This document shows positions 40,220-48,937 of a stretch of 64,000 nt of DNA, one piece after another (position 1 is the stretch's first letter; each line of letters opens with the position of its first letter). The notes under the pieces were generated by a model. It was not told the DNA's origin, ran no database searches, and saw nothing but the letters and a program-made list of their open reading frames with translations. Origin of the DNA: Yimella lutea (GTDB lineage: Bacteria > Actinomycetota > Actinomycetes > Actinomycetales > Dermatophilaceae). Both the position numbers and the translations under genes were made by a program. The stretch is taken from positions 2,604,001-2,668,000 of the forward strand of contig NZ_VFMO01000001.1 of assembly GCF_006715095.1 (NCBI RefSeq), read 5' to 3'.

Positions 40220-41553
40220 AGCCGGTAGAGGTAGTGCTGGATCTCGAACTGGGTGACTTGCTCGCGGTAGGCCGCCCACTCGGCGCGCTTGTTGCGCAGG
40301 AAGAAGTCGAAGACGTGCTCGCCAAGGGTTTCGGCGACCAGTTCGCTCTCCTCCATCAGGTGGATCGCGTGGTCGAGGGACGCCGGCAGCGGGTCGATGC
40401 CCATCGCTCGGCGTTCGCGGTCGGTGAGGTTCCAGACGTCGTCCTCCGCCTCGGGAGGCAACTCGTACTCTTGCTCGATGCCGCGCATGCCTGCGGCCAG
40501 CACGAGCGCGTACGCCAGGTAGGGGTTGCAGGACGGATCGAGGGACCGGATCTCGACGCGGGTCGAGGCGCCCTTGTTCGGCTTGTACATCGGCACTCGC
40601 ACCATCGCGCTGCGGTTGTTGTGGCCCCAGCAGATGTACGCCGGAGCCTCTTGGCCGCCCCATAGCCGCTTGTAGGAGTTGACCCACTGATTGGTGACGG
40701 CGGAGATCTCCGGTGCATGCTTCAGGACGCCCGCGATGAAGCGGCGTGCGGTGAGCGACAGCTGGTACGGCGCACCGGGTTCGTAGAACGCGTTGGTGTC
40801 ACCCTCGAACAGCGACACGTGCGTATGCATGCCCGAACCCGGTTGGTGCGCAAGCGGTTTGGGCATGAAGGACGCGAAGATGCCGCGCTCCAGCGCGACC
40901 TCCTTCACGACCGTCTTGAAGGTCATGATGTTGTCTGCGGTGGACAACGCGTCCGCATAACGCAGATCGATCTCGTTCTGGCCTGGACCGGACTCGTGAT
41001 GGCTGAACTCCACCGAGATGCCCATCGTCTCCAGCATCGAGATCGCCGCTCGACGGAAGTCGTGGCCGGCACCCTGCGGGACGTGGTCGAAGAAGCCCGC
41101 TTGATCGATCGGCACCGGTTCACCGGAGGAGGACAGGTCCTTCTCGAACAGATAGAACTCGATCTCCGGGTGGGTGTAGAAGGTCAGCCCCTTCTCGGCC
41201 GCCTTGCCCAGCGCCCGACGCAGCACGCTGCGCGGGTCAGCGGCACTCGGTGAGTTGTCGGGCAACCGGATGTCGGCGAACATCCGCGCGGTGCCGGGAC
41301 GCTCACCGCGCCACGGCAGGATCTGGAAGGTCGAAGCGTCCGGCCGTACGAGCATGTCGGCCTCGTAGACCCGGGCCAGTCCCTCGATCGAACTGCCGTC
41401 GAAGCCGATGCCCTCGACGAACGCCCCCTCGAGCTCGGCCGGGGCGACCGCCACCGACTTCAAGGTTCCCAACACGTCGGTGAACCACACCCGTACGAAC
41501 CGGATGTCGCGTTCCTCGATGGTGCGCAGCACGAATTCCTGTTGCCGATCCAT
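40216..41553 (-). CDS. glnA2: Glutamine synthetase type I, GlnA2-like
   Basis: Glutamine synthetase-fold ligase of 445 residues, close in form to mycobacterial GlnA2 (MDRQ-EFVLRTIEERDIRFVR start). Metal and ATP sites are visible: HPEIEFYLF, HHESGPGQNEID, GSGMHTHVSLF and NNRSAMVRVP. It lacks the C-terminal Tyr motif that GlnE adenylylates, as expected for GlnA2, so GlnE beside it probably acts on a GlnA1 encoded elsewhere. The ATG at 41551-41553 is chosen by family start; one three codons upstream is possible. Confidence 0.93.
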   Translation of the reverse strand: MDRQQEFVLRTIEERDIRFVRVWFTDVLGTLKSVAVAPAELEGAFVEGIGFDGSSIEGLARVYEADMLVRPDASTFQILPWRGERPGTARMFADIRLPDNSPSAADPRSVLRRALGKAAEKGLTFYTHPEIEFYLFEKDLSSSGEPVPIDQAGFFDHVPQGAGHDFRRAAISMLETMGISVEFSHHESGPGQNEIDLRYADALSTADNIMTFKTVVKEVALERGIFASFMPKPLAHQPGSGMHTHVSLFEGDTNAFYEPGAPYQLSLTARRFIAGVLKHAPEISAVTNQWVNSYKRLWGGQEAPAYICWGHNNRSAMVRVPMYKPNKGASTRVEIRSLDPSCNPYLAYALVLAAGMRGIEQEYELPPEAEDDVWNLTDRERRAMGIDPLPASLDHAIHLMEESELVAETLGEHVFDFFLRNKRAEWAAYREQVTQFEIQHYLYRL

Positions 41554-41585
41554 GGTTCCCATCTTGGCCTACTGCGGCGTCATAC

Positions 41586-41620
41586 GCGTGGCCCCGGGTG
41601 ATTCACACCCGGGGCCACGC
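41586..41620 (-). terminator. Terminator hairpin between the M6 protease and glnA2
   Basis: A perfect 15-bp GC-rich stem (arms 41586-41600 and 41606-41620, 5-nt loop) lies 36 nt after the protease stop and 24-33 nt before the glnA2 start codons on the same strand. No U-run follows. The glnA2 promoter would have to overlap it or lie within it. Confidence 0.7.
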
Positions 41621-41656
41621 ATCTCACCGCGAGGGTCGCGGCTTACTGCTGTGCGA

Positions 41657-43960
41657 TCACTTGAACGAGATGACCAGCTTCATCGACTTAGCCGCGTGGT
41701 TCTGGACGCGGATCGTCGTGCCGGAGCCGGCGACCTTTGTCGAGGCCCACGGGTTGGTGGCGTCGTAGTAGCGGTCCGGGTCGCTGTCGTCGAACGTGGT
41801 CACGCCCGGCTTGGACGGGAAGGTGGTCGGAACACCGTTGCGGTGCAACGTGATTTCGTCACGAGCCTGCGTGGTGAACGTCGCGTCGTACGGCTGGCGA
41901 CGGTTGCCGACCTTCGTACCGTCCGAGAACTTCATGTTCGCCGGGTTGGCGTCGACCGGCAGGACGAGTCCGCCGCCCGGGTGCACCGAGGTGTTGTTGT
42001 CCTCGTAGCGACCGTCGCTGAAGGTGATCAGCAGGCCGTCCTGGTAGGGGAAGTGCTCCACCCAGTCGGGCTTGGTGTTCGCGAAACCGAAGTTGTACGG
42101 ACCGGTCCGCAGGCCGGCGTCGTACCCGGCGTAACGGCGGTACTCGGCGAGGTAGTACTGCGGCACCTGCTTGGTGACGGTTCCGTCGATTCGGGTGAAG
42201 CCCTTCGCGGTCCACGCCGAGGTCTCGGACTCCGCACCCTCGGTGCTGGAGACACCGTCGATGGTGGTGACGATGTCGTCCAGGAACGCGCCGGCCTCGT
42301 TGTAGGCCTCGTCGGTCACGTAGGCGAAACGGAACTTGATCTTCTGTCCCTTGTACGCCGACAGGTCGACCGTCTTGGTCGCCCAGTTGAGGTTCTTACC
42401 CGTCAGCGGCGCGGCGACGTTCTTCCACGTGGTGCCACCGTCGGTGGAGACCTGCGAGTACAGGTAGTCGTAGTTCGTCTCGATGTCGTAGGCGACAGCA
42501 GCCGAGACGGACGCGGTCGAGGCGTTGGTCAGGTCGATGTCGCGGGTGAGCGACGTGGTGGTGCCATCGGTACGACCGCTCCACCATTCCATCGTTCCGG
42601 TCTTGGGCTTGGTGTACTGCTCCACGAGCGTGCGGTTCGGCAGGTTGACGGCGACAGCCTGCGGAAGCTTCTTGTCGTCCAGGTCGGCCGGTCCAGTGGT
42701 GACAGTCTGGCTCGTACCCTTGGCGTAGTTCACCGTCTTGGTGTCGGACCAACCGAGGAACATCTTCTCCCAGGCACCCATATAGCCCGGAATCGTGCCG
42801 ATGCCGTCGGGGCCACCGTCGTTGAGGTAGGAACCGGCGCTCATCAGCGACCAGAACGCGGTGCTGTTGTCGCCACCCGCGGTGTCGTACAGGTCCGGCA
42901 GGCCGAGGTCGTGGCCGAACTCGTGCGCGAACACACCGAGGCCACCGTTCTCCGGCTCGGTCGTGTAGTCGCGGATCCAGATGCCGGTGTTACCGATCTG
43001 CACACCGCCGGCCTTGAAGTTGGCCGGACCGGTGGTGCCGGTACCCGACTGGACGGACCAGCGGTGGGACCAGATCGCGTCCTCGCCCTGTGCGCCGCCT
43101 CCGACTTCTTCGCCCTGGCCGGCGTGGATGGCCTGGAAGTGGTCGATGTAGCCGTCCGGCTCATCGAAGTTGCCGTCACCGTCGTAGTCGTAACGGTCCC
43201 ACTTGTCGAACTGCGCCAGGTAGGTCTTGATCTGCTGGTCGGTCTTGCCGGCAGCCTTCTGCGCGTTGTACCACGCGGTGGCCGAGTCGCCGATGAACGA
43301 CCAGTAGCCCTCGGCCTCGCTGGTGCCGTCGCCCGGGACCGGATTGTGGCCGTAGCGCGCCTCGTTGTAGGGCAGCTTGACCCAGTCGCTGACGTCACCG
43401 GTGACGTTGAAGCGCCCCTGGGACTGCGCCTTGTAGAAGTGCTGCATCGAGTTCGTCGGACCGAACATGAGGTCCTGGAAGTGTGCCCGGTCGAAGTTCG
43501 GCTTCCAGATGGTGCTGTTGTCGACCGAGCGGTCGGGCTGCTCGATCTGGTTGTGCATCGGACCTGCGCCACCACCCTGGGCCGGCTTGGTCTGGTCTCC
43601 GAACTCGGCGAGGATCGTGAAGATCGAGGCGGTTCGGTTGACGTCGTACTGGACGTACTTGCCCTTCTGAGCGCCCTTGGCCTTCTTCATCTCGACAACA
43701 CGCTTGCCGTTGATGGTCTTCAGGTTGGCCTTGCCGGCGACGACCTGCTTGACGGCGTCGTTGCGCAACTTGCCCTGCGCCTCGTGCATCGGGTCGGGCA
43801 GGTTGTCGCGCTGGACCTTCGAGGGTGCGTCGTCACCGGGCACCGCCGAAGTGGCCACCTGGCCCACGACCGGGGCCGCGGTCGCTGCGCCTCCTGCGCA
43901 TGTCATTGCCGTCACGGCAGCTGTCGTGCCCACCACGGCACGGAAAATCCGTCGGTTCAC
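41657..43960 (-). CDS. Secreted M6-family metalloprotease (immune inhibitor A type)
   Basis: Exported zinc endopeptidase of 767 residues. An N-terminal signal (two Arg, hydrophobic run, AxA cleavage near 26-29) precedes a propeptide, then the catalytic domain with HEFGH at 346-350 and a DxDxDG calcium-type loop at 258-263. The domain after about 470 is beta-rich, as in InhA proteins. GGAGG lies 4 nt before the GTG at 43958-43960. No protease genes or self-immunity genes adjoin it. Mycobacterial relatives at this position (Rv2223c-Rv2224c) are a different protease family. Confidence 0.92.
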   Translation of the reverse strand: MNRRIFRAVVGTTAAVTAMTCAGGAATAAPVVGQVATSAVPGDDAPSKVQRDNLPDPMHEAQGKLRNDAVKQVVAGKANLKTINGKRVVEMKKAKGAQKGKYVQYDVNRTASIFTILAEFGDQTKPAQGGGAGPMHNQIEQPDRSVDNSTIWKPNFDRAHFQDLMFGPTNSMQHFYKAQSQGRFNVTGDVSDWVKLPYNEARYGHNPVPGDGTSEAEGYWSFIGDSATAWYNAQKAAGKTDQQIKTYLAQFDKWDRYDYDGDGNFDEPDGYIDHFQAIHAGQGEEVGGGAQGEDAIWSHRWSVQSGTGTTGPANFKAGGVQIGNTGIWIRDYTTEPENGGLGVFAHEFGHDLGLPDLYDTAGGDNSTAFWSLMSAGSYLNDGGPDGIGTIPGYMGAWEKMFLGWSDTKTVNYAKGTSQTVTTGPADLDDKKLPQAVAVNLPNRTLVEQYTKPKTGTMEWWSGRTDGTTTSLTRDIDLTNASTASVSAAVAYDIETNYDYLYSQVSTDGGTTWKNVAAPLTGKNLNWATKTVDLSAYKGQKIKFRFAYVTDEAYNEAGAFLDDIVTTIDGVSSTEGAESETSAWTAKGFTRIDGTVTKQVPQYYLAEYRRYAGYDAGLRTGPYNFGFANTKPDWVEHFPYQDGLLITFSDGRYEDNNTSVHPGGGLVLPVDANPANMKFSDGTKVGNRRQPYDATFTTQARDEITLHRNGVPTTFPSKPGVTTFDDSDPDRYYDATNPWASTKVAGSGTTIRVQNHAAKSMKLVISFK

Positions 43961-44141
43961 TGTTCCTCCAGGGGATCCCGGGCTGCGGGGGTGGAGCCCG
44001 GTCATCCAGGAAGTTTGGCTCCAAATCATCGCCACAGCGATAGGCGATCTGATTTCTTTAACATCTTCTTACCTTTCCCCACCCGTAGAGGTGGAACTTT
44101 CCCGCACGTGGGCTCGTCCGTGCACACGGCGGCACGCTCGC

Positions 44142-44147
44142 TAGCCT
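44142..44147 (+). promoter_or_regulatory. panB -10 box (leaderless)
   Basis: TAGCCT lies 7 nt before the panB ATG at 44155. The same hexamer occurs at the infC and fem-type genes. The 194-nt divergent gap to the protease holds an A/T-rich run near 44056-44070 (minus-strand TTAAAGAAATC), possibly the protease promoter area; no clear boxes are assigned to it. Confidence 0.5.
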
Positions 44148-44154
44148 TGCGGCC

Positions 44155-45033
44155 ATGAGCGAAGAGCCCGCACCCTACGGTGGCAGCCCGGCCAAGTCCT
44201 CCGATGCTCCACAGGGCGACGGCATGCGTCCCCGCCGTCGCACCCGCACCGTCCATCTGCACCAGATGAAGGAGCGGGGCGAGAAGTGGTCGATGCTCAC
44301 CGCGTACGACCAGTACGCGGCCGAGATCTTCGACGAGGCGCAGATCCCGGTGCTGCTGGTCGGTGACTCGGCCGGCAACAACGTGTTCGGGTACGAGACC
44401 ACTCTTCCGGTGACTCTCGACGAATTCGTTCCGCTGGTGCGCGCGGTGTCCGGCGCGGTCAAGTACGCGATGGTCGTCGCCGACCTCCCGTTCGGCACCT
44501 ACGGAGGCAGCGTCCAGCAGGGCTTCGACTCCGCGGTCCGGTTGATGAAGGAAGGGCGTGCACACGCGGTCAAGCTCGAGGGGGGTGCCGCGATGGCGCC
44601 GCTGGTGCAGACCCTCACGGCCGCAGGCATTCCGGTCATGGCGCACATCGGGTTCACTCCACAGAGCGAGCACAATCTCGGCGGCTATCGGGTCCAGGGG
44701 CGAGGCGAAGCGGCAGCCAAGATGATCGCCGACGCGCGAGCGCTGCAGGACGCGGGCGCATTCGGGATCGTGATGGAGATGGTGCCGACCCCGGTCGCCG
44801 CAGAGGTGACCAAGGCGTTGCGTATCCCGACGATCGGCATCGGTGCCGGGCCGGAATGCGATGCCCAGGTGCTGGTCTGGCAGGACTTCGCCGGTTTGCG
44901 TGGCGGCAAGGCTCCCCGCTTCGTCAAGCGCTACGCCGACATTCGCAGCACCTTGCTGGAGGCCGCGCGTGAGTACCGTGAGGACGTCGCCGCCGGCACC
45001 TTCCCCAACCAGGAGCAGTCCTTCGCCGAGTGA
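44155..45033 (+). CDS. panB: 3-methyl-2-oxobutanoate hydroxymethyltransferase
   Basis: First enzyme of pantothenate synthesis, making ketopantoate with methylene-tetrahydrofolate. The 292-residue TIM-barrel protein carries [10 protein letters not shown] near 47-56, the metal ligand Asp in VGDSAGN (near 68), VVADLPFG and the EGG/HIGFTPQ substrate loops. The first 30 residues are a Pro/Ser-rich tail not shared by the core family. It is divergent from the M6 protease and converges with an MFS gene 12 nt away. panC and panD are not here. Confidence 0.96.
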   Translation: MSEEPAPYGGSPAKSSDAPQGDGMRPRRRTRTVHLHQMKERGEKWSMLTAYDQYAAEIFDEAQIPVLLVGDSAGNNVFGYETTLPVTLDEFVPLVRAVSGAVKYAMVVADLPFGTYGGSVQQGFDSAVRLMKEGRAHAVKLEGGAAMAPLVQTLTAAGIPVMAHIGFTPQSEHNLGGYRVQGRGEAAAKMIADARALQDAGAFGIVMEMVPTPVAAEVTKALRIPTIGIGAGPECDAQVLVWQDFAGLRGGKAPRFVKRYADIRSTLLEAAREYREDVAAGTFPNQEQSFAE

Positions 45034-45045
45034 TGCCCGCCTCGA

Positions 45046-46224
45046 TCAGCGAGACGGGTGGTTCGGCACGTAACGCCACAGCACGGCCGCCGCGGCGAGT
45101 CCGACCGCCCCGGTGGCTGCGATCGCCGGACCGAGGGCGAGCGCCGCGGTGACTCCGGAAAGCAGCGCCGGTCCCCCGACGGCTCCCAGATCCGACAGTT
45201 CTCGCCAGATCCCGAGGAACTGTGCCCGTCCGACGTCCGGGGAGAAGTCCGCGCCGAGCGTCATCACCATGCCGGCGCCGATGCCGTTGCCGAAACCGAG
45301 GACGCAGCACACGATCGTGAAAGCGATCGGGTTGTGCGTCAACGGAATTGCCAGCAATGACACAGCCATCACGATCATCGACGGGATGGCCACCCAGCGA
45401 CGTCCGCGCACGTCCATCAACTTGCCGGCCGGATAGAAGACCAGCATGTCGATTCCACCGGAGATGCCGTAGATCACCGAAGCCTGCTGCGGGCTGAGAC
45501 CGAGGCGTTCGGCCCACAAGGGGATGACCGCTTGCCGGGAGGCACGCACGGCGGCGATCAACAGGACACCGAGACCGACGGTAAGGAAGACGCGCGCGTG
45601 CTCGTGGAGCACGTGGGCGACGGTCACCCGGGATTGTCCGGTCGAGGCAGAACCCTCGAGGTCGGGCAGCGTCATCGCGAGCACACCGGCCAGCAGCAGT
45701 CCCACCGAACAGACCAGGTACGCCGCCGGCAGGCCCCACACCCCGATCGCCGCGGCGCCGAGGAACGGACCGGCGAAGACTCCGATGCGCATGACCCCAC
45801 CGAGCGTCGACAGCGCGCGTGCCCGGTAGGCGATGGGGACGGCTTCGGTGAGGTACTTCTGCCGAGCCAACATGAAGACGGAGGCCGCCGCGCCGAACAC
45901 GAGTACTCCGACGACCAGGTGCCACAACTGGCTTGCGCCCCAACAGATCCCACCGGCGACAGCACCGAGCAGGGCGGCTGCGACGATCGCCTTGCGCTCC
46001 CCCACCCGATGGGTGATCACGGACGCCGGCACGTTGCAGACCAGCGACGAGACGTACGTCAGCATCACCATCAAGGCCGCGACCGGGACGCTCGCCCCGA
46101 GCGAGCGTGCGGTCAACGTGACGACCGGGAGAATCGCGCCTTCCGCGAGCCCGAACAGCAGCGACGGGCCGTACGCCGGAACAGCGAGCCGGCGCAGGTC
46201 GAAACCTGCGCCGGACTCACTCAC
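45046..46224 (-). CDS. MFS transporter
   Basis: 392-residue major facilitator with about 12 hydrophobic spans and the A-type loop HRVGERKAIV near 72-81. Starts at GTG, 3 nt after the alcohol dehydrogenase stop, so it is probably expressed with that gene. The later motif GISGGIDMLVFYPAGKLMDVRGRR marks the second half, repeating the loop of the first. Substrate unknown; a product of the adjacent dehydrogenase is a possibility only by position. Confidence 0.85.
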   Translation of the reverse strand: MSESGAGFDLRRLAVPAYGPSLLFGLAEGAILPVVTLTARSLGASVPVAALMVMLTYVSSLVCNVPASVITHRVGERKAIVAAALLGAVAGGICWGASQLWHLVVGVLVFGAAASVFMLARQKYLTEAVPIAYRARALSTLGGVMRIGVFAGPFLGAAAIGVWGLPAAYLVCSVGLLLAGVLAMTLPDLEGSASTGQSRVTVAHVLHEHARVFLTVGLGVLLIAAVRASRQAVIPLWAERLGLSPQQASVIYGISGGIDMLVFYPAGKLMDVRGRRWVAIPSMIVMAVSLLAIPLTHNPIAFTIVCCVLGFGNGIGAGMVMTLGADFSPDVGRAQFLGIWRELSDLGAVGGPALLSGVTAALALGPAIAATGAVGLAAAAVLWRYVPNHPSR

Positions 46225-46227
46225 GGG

Positions 46228-47286
46228 TCAAGCCTTCTCCGATGCGCCGATGGTGGCGGTGTCGATGACGAAGCGGTACCGGACGTCGCCGTCGACGACC
46301 CGCTCGTACGCCTCGTCCACCTGGTCGGCGCTGATCGTCTCGATCGTCGCGCCGATACCGTGCTCGGCGCAGAAGTCGAGCATCTCCTGGGTCTCGGCGA
46401 TGCCGCCGATCATCGAGCCGGCCATCGCGGTGTTGCCGCTGAACGCGCGCGGCGGCAGTTCGTACGTGCCGTTCGGCAGACCGACGTTCACCATCACACC
46501 GAACGGCTTGAGCAGCTTCATGTAGTCGAACATCGGCAGGTCCGCACTGACGGTGTTGAGGATGATGTCGAAACTGCGCTTGTGGTCGGAGAAGGTGCGC
46601 TCGTCCGAGGTGGCCAGGTGCGCGGTCGCACCCAGCGCCTCGGAGTCCTCGGCCTTGGCCATGCTGCGCGAGATGCCGTACACCTGCGCACCCATCGCGG
46701 CCGCGATCTTCACGCCGAGGTGTCCCAGGCCGCCGACGCCGACGATGCCGACCTTCGTACCCGGACGCGCACCCCAGCGCTTCAGCGGCGAGTACGTGGT
46801 GATGCCGGCGCACAGCAGCGGCGCAGCTGCATCCAACCCGATCTCGTCGGGGATGCGGCAGGCGAAACGCTCGGTCACGACGATCTGCTGGGCGTAGCCG
46901 CCCTGGGCACGCTCACCGTCATAGTTGAGGGAGTTGTAGGTGAAGACCGCAGGCTTGGTGCAGAACTGCTCGTGGTCGTTCTTGCAGTTCTCGCACTCGC
47001 CGCACGAGTCGACCATGCAGCCGACGCCGACGCGGTCGCCGACCTTGTACTTCGTCACGCCGTCGCCGACAGCCGAGACCACACCGGCGATCTCGTGACC
47101 GGGGGTGATCGGAAACTCGATGTCGCCCCACTCCTGGCGCACCGTGTGGATGTCGCTGTGGCAGATGCCGGCGAACTTGATGTCGATTCGGATGTCGTCG
47201 TCGCGCAGGGCGCGGCGGTCGAGGGAAATCGTTTCGAAGGAACCGTTGGCCTGGGTCACCGCGAGCGCGGGTGTTTGCGTAGTCAT
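46228..47286 (-). CDS. Zinc-dependent NAD(P) alcohol dehydrogenase (YahK/CAD-like)
   Basis: Classical zinc MDR enzyme of 352 residues reducing aldehydes or oxidising alcohols. Catalytic zinc ligands lie in GICHSDIH (Cys40, His62 region in PGHE) and Cys157-type in PLLCAGITTYSPLK; the structural Cys4 lobe is CGECENCKNDHEQFC. The NADP loop GVGGLGHLGVKIA is intact. The ATG at 47284-47286 lies 8 nt after TACGGT; AGG-rich bases overlap this start. Closest families are broad aldehyde reductases. It precedes an MFS gene by 3 nt. Confidence 0.9.
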   Translation of the reverse strand: MTTQTPALAVTQANGSFETISLDRRALRDDDIRIDIKFAGICHSDIHTVRQEWGDIEFPITPGHEIAGVVSAVGDGVTKYKVGDRVGVGCMVDSCGECENCKNDHEQFCTKPAVFTYNSLNYDGERAQGGYAQQIVVTERFACRIPDEIGLDAAAPLLCAGITTYSPLKRWGARPGTKVGIVGVGGLGHLGVKIAAAMGAQVYGISRSMAKAEDSEALGATAHLATSDERTFSDHKRSFDIILNTVSADLPMFDYMKLLKPFGVMVNVGLPNGTYELPPRAFSGNTAMAGSMIGGIAETQEMLDFCAEHGIGATIETISADQVDEAYERVVDGDVRYRFVIDTATIGASEKA

Positions 47287-47294
47287 CGCCTCCC

Positions 47295-47300
47295 ACCGTA
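47295..47300 (-). promoter_or_regulatory. -10 box of the alcohol dehydrogenase gene
   Basis: The minus strand reads TACGGT followed by 8 nt and the ATG, again a leaderless-type layout. Confidence 0.4.
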
Positions 47301-47400
47301 CGACTGCGAGCGCCCGCCGGAGGACTTTCATAGTCCGACAATGCAGTGGCGCGCGCCACTCGATTCGTCGACGCCGCTGATCGGGTGATGAGATGACCCG

Positions 47401-48588
47401 GTGCTGTCGACGTACACCCCCTTGCTGAAGGACTCCGCCACCCGCCGTTTCATGATCGGCTCGGCGATCGGACGCCTCGGCGGTGCGATGTTCGGCATGT
47501 CCTTGGTGGCGATGATCTCCACCCGCACTGGTTCGTTCGCGCTCGCCGGGGCGGTGTCGGCGACCGGTCTGGTGCTCCTGGCCTTGACCGCGGTCGTCGC
47601 CGGACGGCTCACCGACCGGTTCGGTCAGCGCCGCGTGACCTACCCGTTGTTGGTCTGGTCGTCGGTGTGGTGCGCGGTGATGGTTGCGGCGTCAGCGCTG
47701 GAATGGCCGACCTGGACGTTGTTCGGGGCCTACGCGATGGCGACGATCGTGGCGAACGTCGGCACGCTCAGCCGCGCACGCTGGGCGCACAAACTGCGCG
47801 ACGAGCCGAACAAGTTGCACACCTCCATGTCGCTGGAACAGGTGGTCGACGAACTGTCGTTCGTACTCGGCCCTGCCCTCGCCATCGCGCTGGCCACCCT
47901 GTGGTTCCCCGAGGCCGGCTACATCGCTGCGGCACTGTTCTATCTGGTCGGCACGCTCATCTTCCTGTCCGATCGCAGTACCGAACCTCCGGTCGACGAG
48001 GTGGCCCACCACGGCAGTGCGCTGGCCATCCGCACGCCCGGGATCCTGATCCTGACCTGCGTGATGTTCATGACCGGGGCGATCTTCGGATCCAACGAGG
48101 TGACCGCGATCGCCGTCGCAAAGGACCAAGGCAACCCTTCGGCGTCCGGACTCATCGTCGCGCTCTTCGCGGTCGGTTCGGCCGCTGCCGGGCTCTGGTT
48201 CGGCAGTCGAACCCTCACGCGATCGCTGCAGTCTCTGCTGGTGGTCGGCACCGCCGGCATGTTCCTGCTCGAAGCGCCGATCCTGCTCACCGAGCATCTG
48301 GTGCCGATCGCCCTGGTGATGATGGTCGCCGGCGCGGCAACGGCGCCGACGCTGATCATCTCCATGCAACTGGCGCAGAAACTCGTGCCCTCATCGCAGG
48401 TCAACGAGGCGATGAGCGTGGTACTCACCGGTTTGATCATCGGGATCGCGGCCGGCTCGGCGCTGTCCGGCATCGTGATCGAGCAGGTCCGTCCGCACGC
48501 CGGATTCTGGGTGCCGGTCGCCGCAGGAGGCATCGCGCTGCTGCTGGCCGTGGCCGGGCGCGCGTTCCTGCGCCGCAAACGGGCCTGA
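47401..48588 (+). CDS. MFS transporter
   Basis: 395-residue membrane protein with about 12 helices. The first half has GRLTDRFGQRRV (about 67-78), the MFS loop 2-3 motif. It begins at GTG without a strong ribosome site and is divergent from the dehydrogenase gene (114 nt between starts; GGACT ... AGTCC forms a short inverted repeat at 47322-47336 in that gap). It ends at the strong hairpin at 48615-48648. Substrate unknown. Confidence 0.82.
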   Translation: MLSTYTPLLKDSATRRFMIGSAIGRLGGAMFGMSLVAMISTRTGSFALAGAVSATGLVLLALTAVVAGRLTDRFGQRRVTYPLLVWSSVWCAVMVAASALEWPTWTLFGAYAMATIVANVGTLSRARWAHKLRDEPNKLHTSMSLEQVVDELSFVLGPALAIALATLWFPEAGYIAAALFYLVGTLIFLSDRSTEPPVDEVAHHGSALAIRTPGILILTCVMFMTGAIFGSNEVTAIAVAKDQGNPSASGLIVALFAVGSAAAGLWFGSRTLTRSLQSLLVVGTAGMFLLEAPILLTEHLVPIALVMMVAGAATAPTLIISMQLAQKLVPSSQVNEAMSVVLTGLIIGIAAGSALSGIVIEQVRPHAGFWVPVAAGGIALLLAVAGRAFLRRKRA

Positions 48589-48614
48589 GCTGCCGGGGGA
48601 AGCCCGAACAACGG

Positions 48615-48648
48615 TGAAGGGCGTGAGGCCGTCGCCTCACGCCCTTCA
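48615..48648. terminator. Bidirectional terminator hairpin
   Basis: A perfect 15-bp stem with a 4-nt loop (arms 48615-48629 and 48634-48648) sits between the convergent MFS gene and the small gene at 48663. It can serve either strand. Confidence 0.8.
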
Positions 48649-48662
48649 GCTCGAAGGCAGGC

Positions 48663-48839
48663 TCAGCCTTCCTTCCACGCCCGGTCGGCCTCGTCGGCCA
48701 ACTCGTTCTTCTTGCGGGACAACTCGATCGCCGAGCGCGCCTCGTCCTCGGACGCGTACGGACCCATCAGGTGGTCCTTGCTCTCGGTGCTGCCGTCCTG
48801 CTCGATCTGGCCCGTGTTGACGTTGTACCAGTAGGCCAT
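48663..48839 (-). CDS. Small conserved-looking protein (MAYWYNVNTGQ...)
   Basis: 58-residue acidic protein: an aromatic start (MAYWYNVNTGQIEQD), then MGPYASEDEARSAIELSRKKNELADEADRAW, a helical tail. The GPYAS-EDEA pattern is reminiscent of short SPOR-like or methionine-aminopeptidase-neighbour proteins annotated in Micrococcales. The ATG at 48837-48839 has AAGGAG 5 nt upstream; an ATG one codon earlier overlaps. No signal peptide. Divergent from map, with a palindromic promoter region between. Function unknown. Confidence 0.7.
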   Translation of the reverse strand: MAYWYNVNTGQIEQDGSTESKDHLMGPYASEDEARSAIELSRKKNELADEADRAWKEG

Positions 48840-48894
48840 CATCACTCCTTCGTCCACCGTTGTCGGTTCATGTGCGGCGATGTCCGGGTCGACC

Positions 48895-48930
48895 GCTTAG
48901 GACGTAGCCCGTAGGTCCGCGTCCTAAGCT
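48895..48930 (+). promoter_or_regulatory. map promoter within a 10-bp inverted repeat
   Basis: The -10 TAAGCT (48925-48930) is 7 nt before the map ATG, a leaderless layout. The region carries a perfect inverted repeat, GCTTAGGACG (48895-48904) and CGTCCTAAGC (48920-48929), 15 bp apart, whose right arm overlaps the -10 box. A dimeric regulator binding there would block it. The regulator is unknown. Confidence 0.55.
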
Positions 48931-48937
48931 GAACCTT

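Noticed and set aside
37514..40228. 904-codon plus-strand open frame
   Set aside because: It is antisense to glnE, which has both catalytic motifs; the frame arises from GC-rich codon bias.
41408..44158. 916-codon plus-strand open frame
   Set aside because: It is antisense to glnA2 and the M6 protease, whose motifs and signal peptide are clear.
45532..47388. 618-codon plus-strand open frame
   Set aside because: It runs antisense to an MFS gene and an alcohol dehydrogenase; its composition is Arg/Asp/Gly-rich shadow coding.
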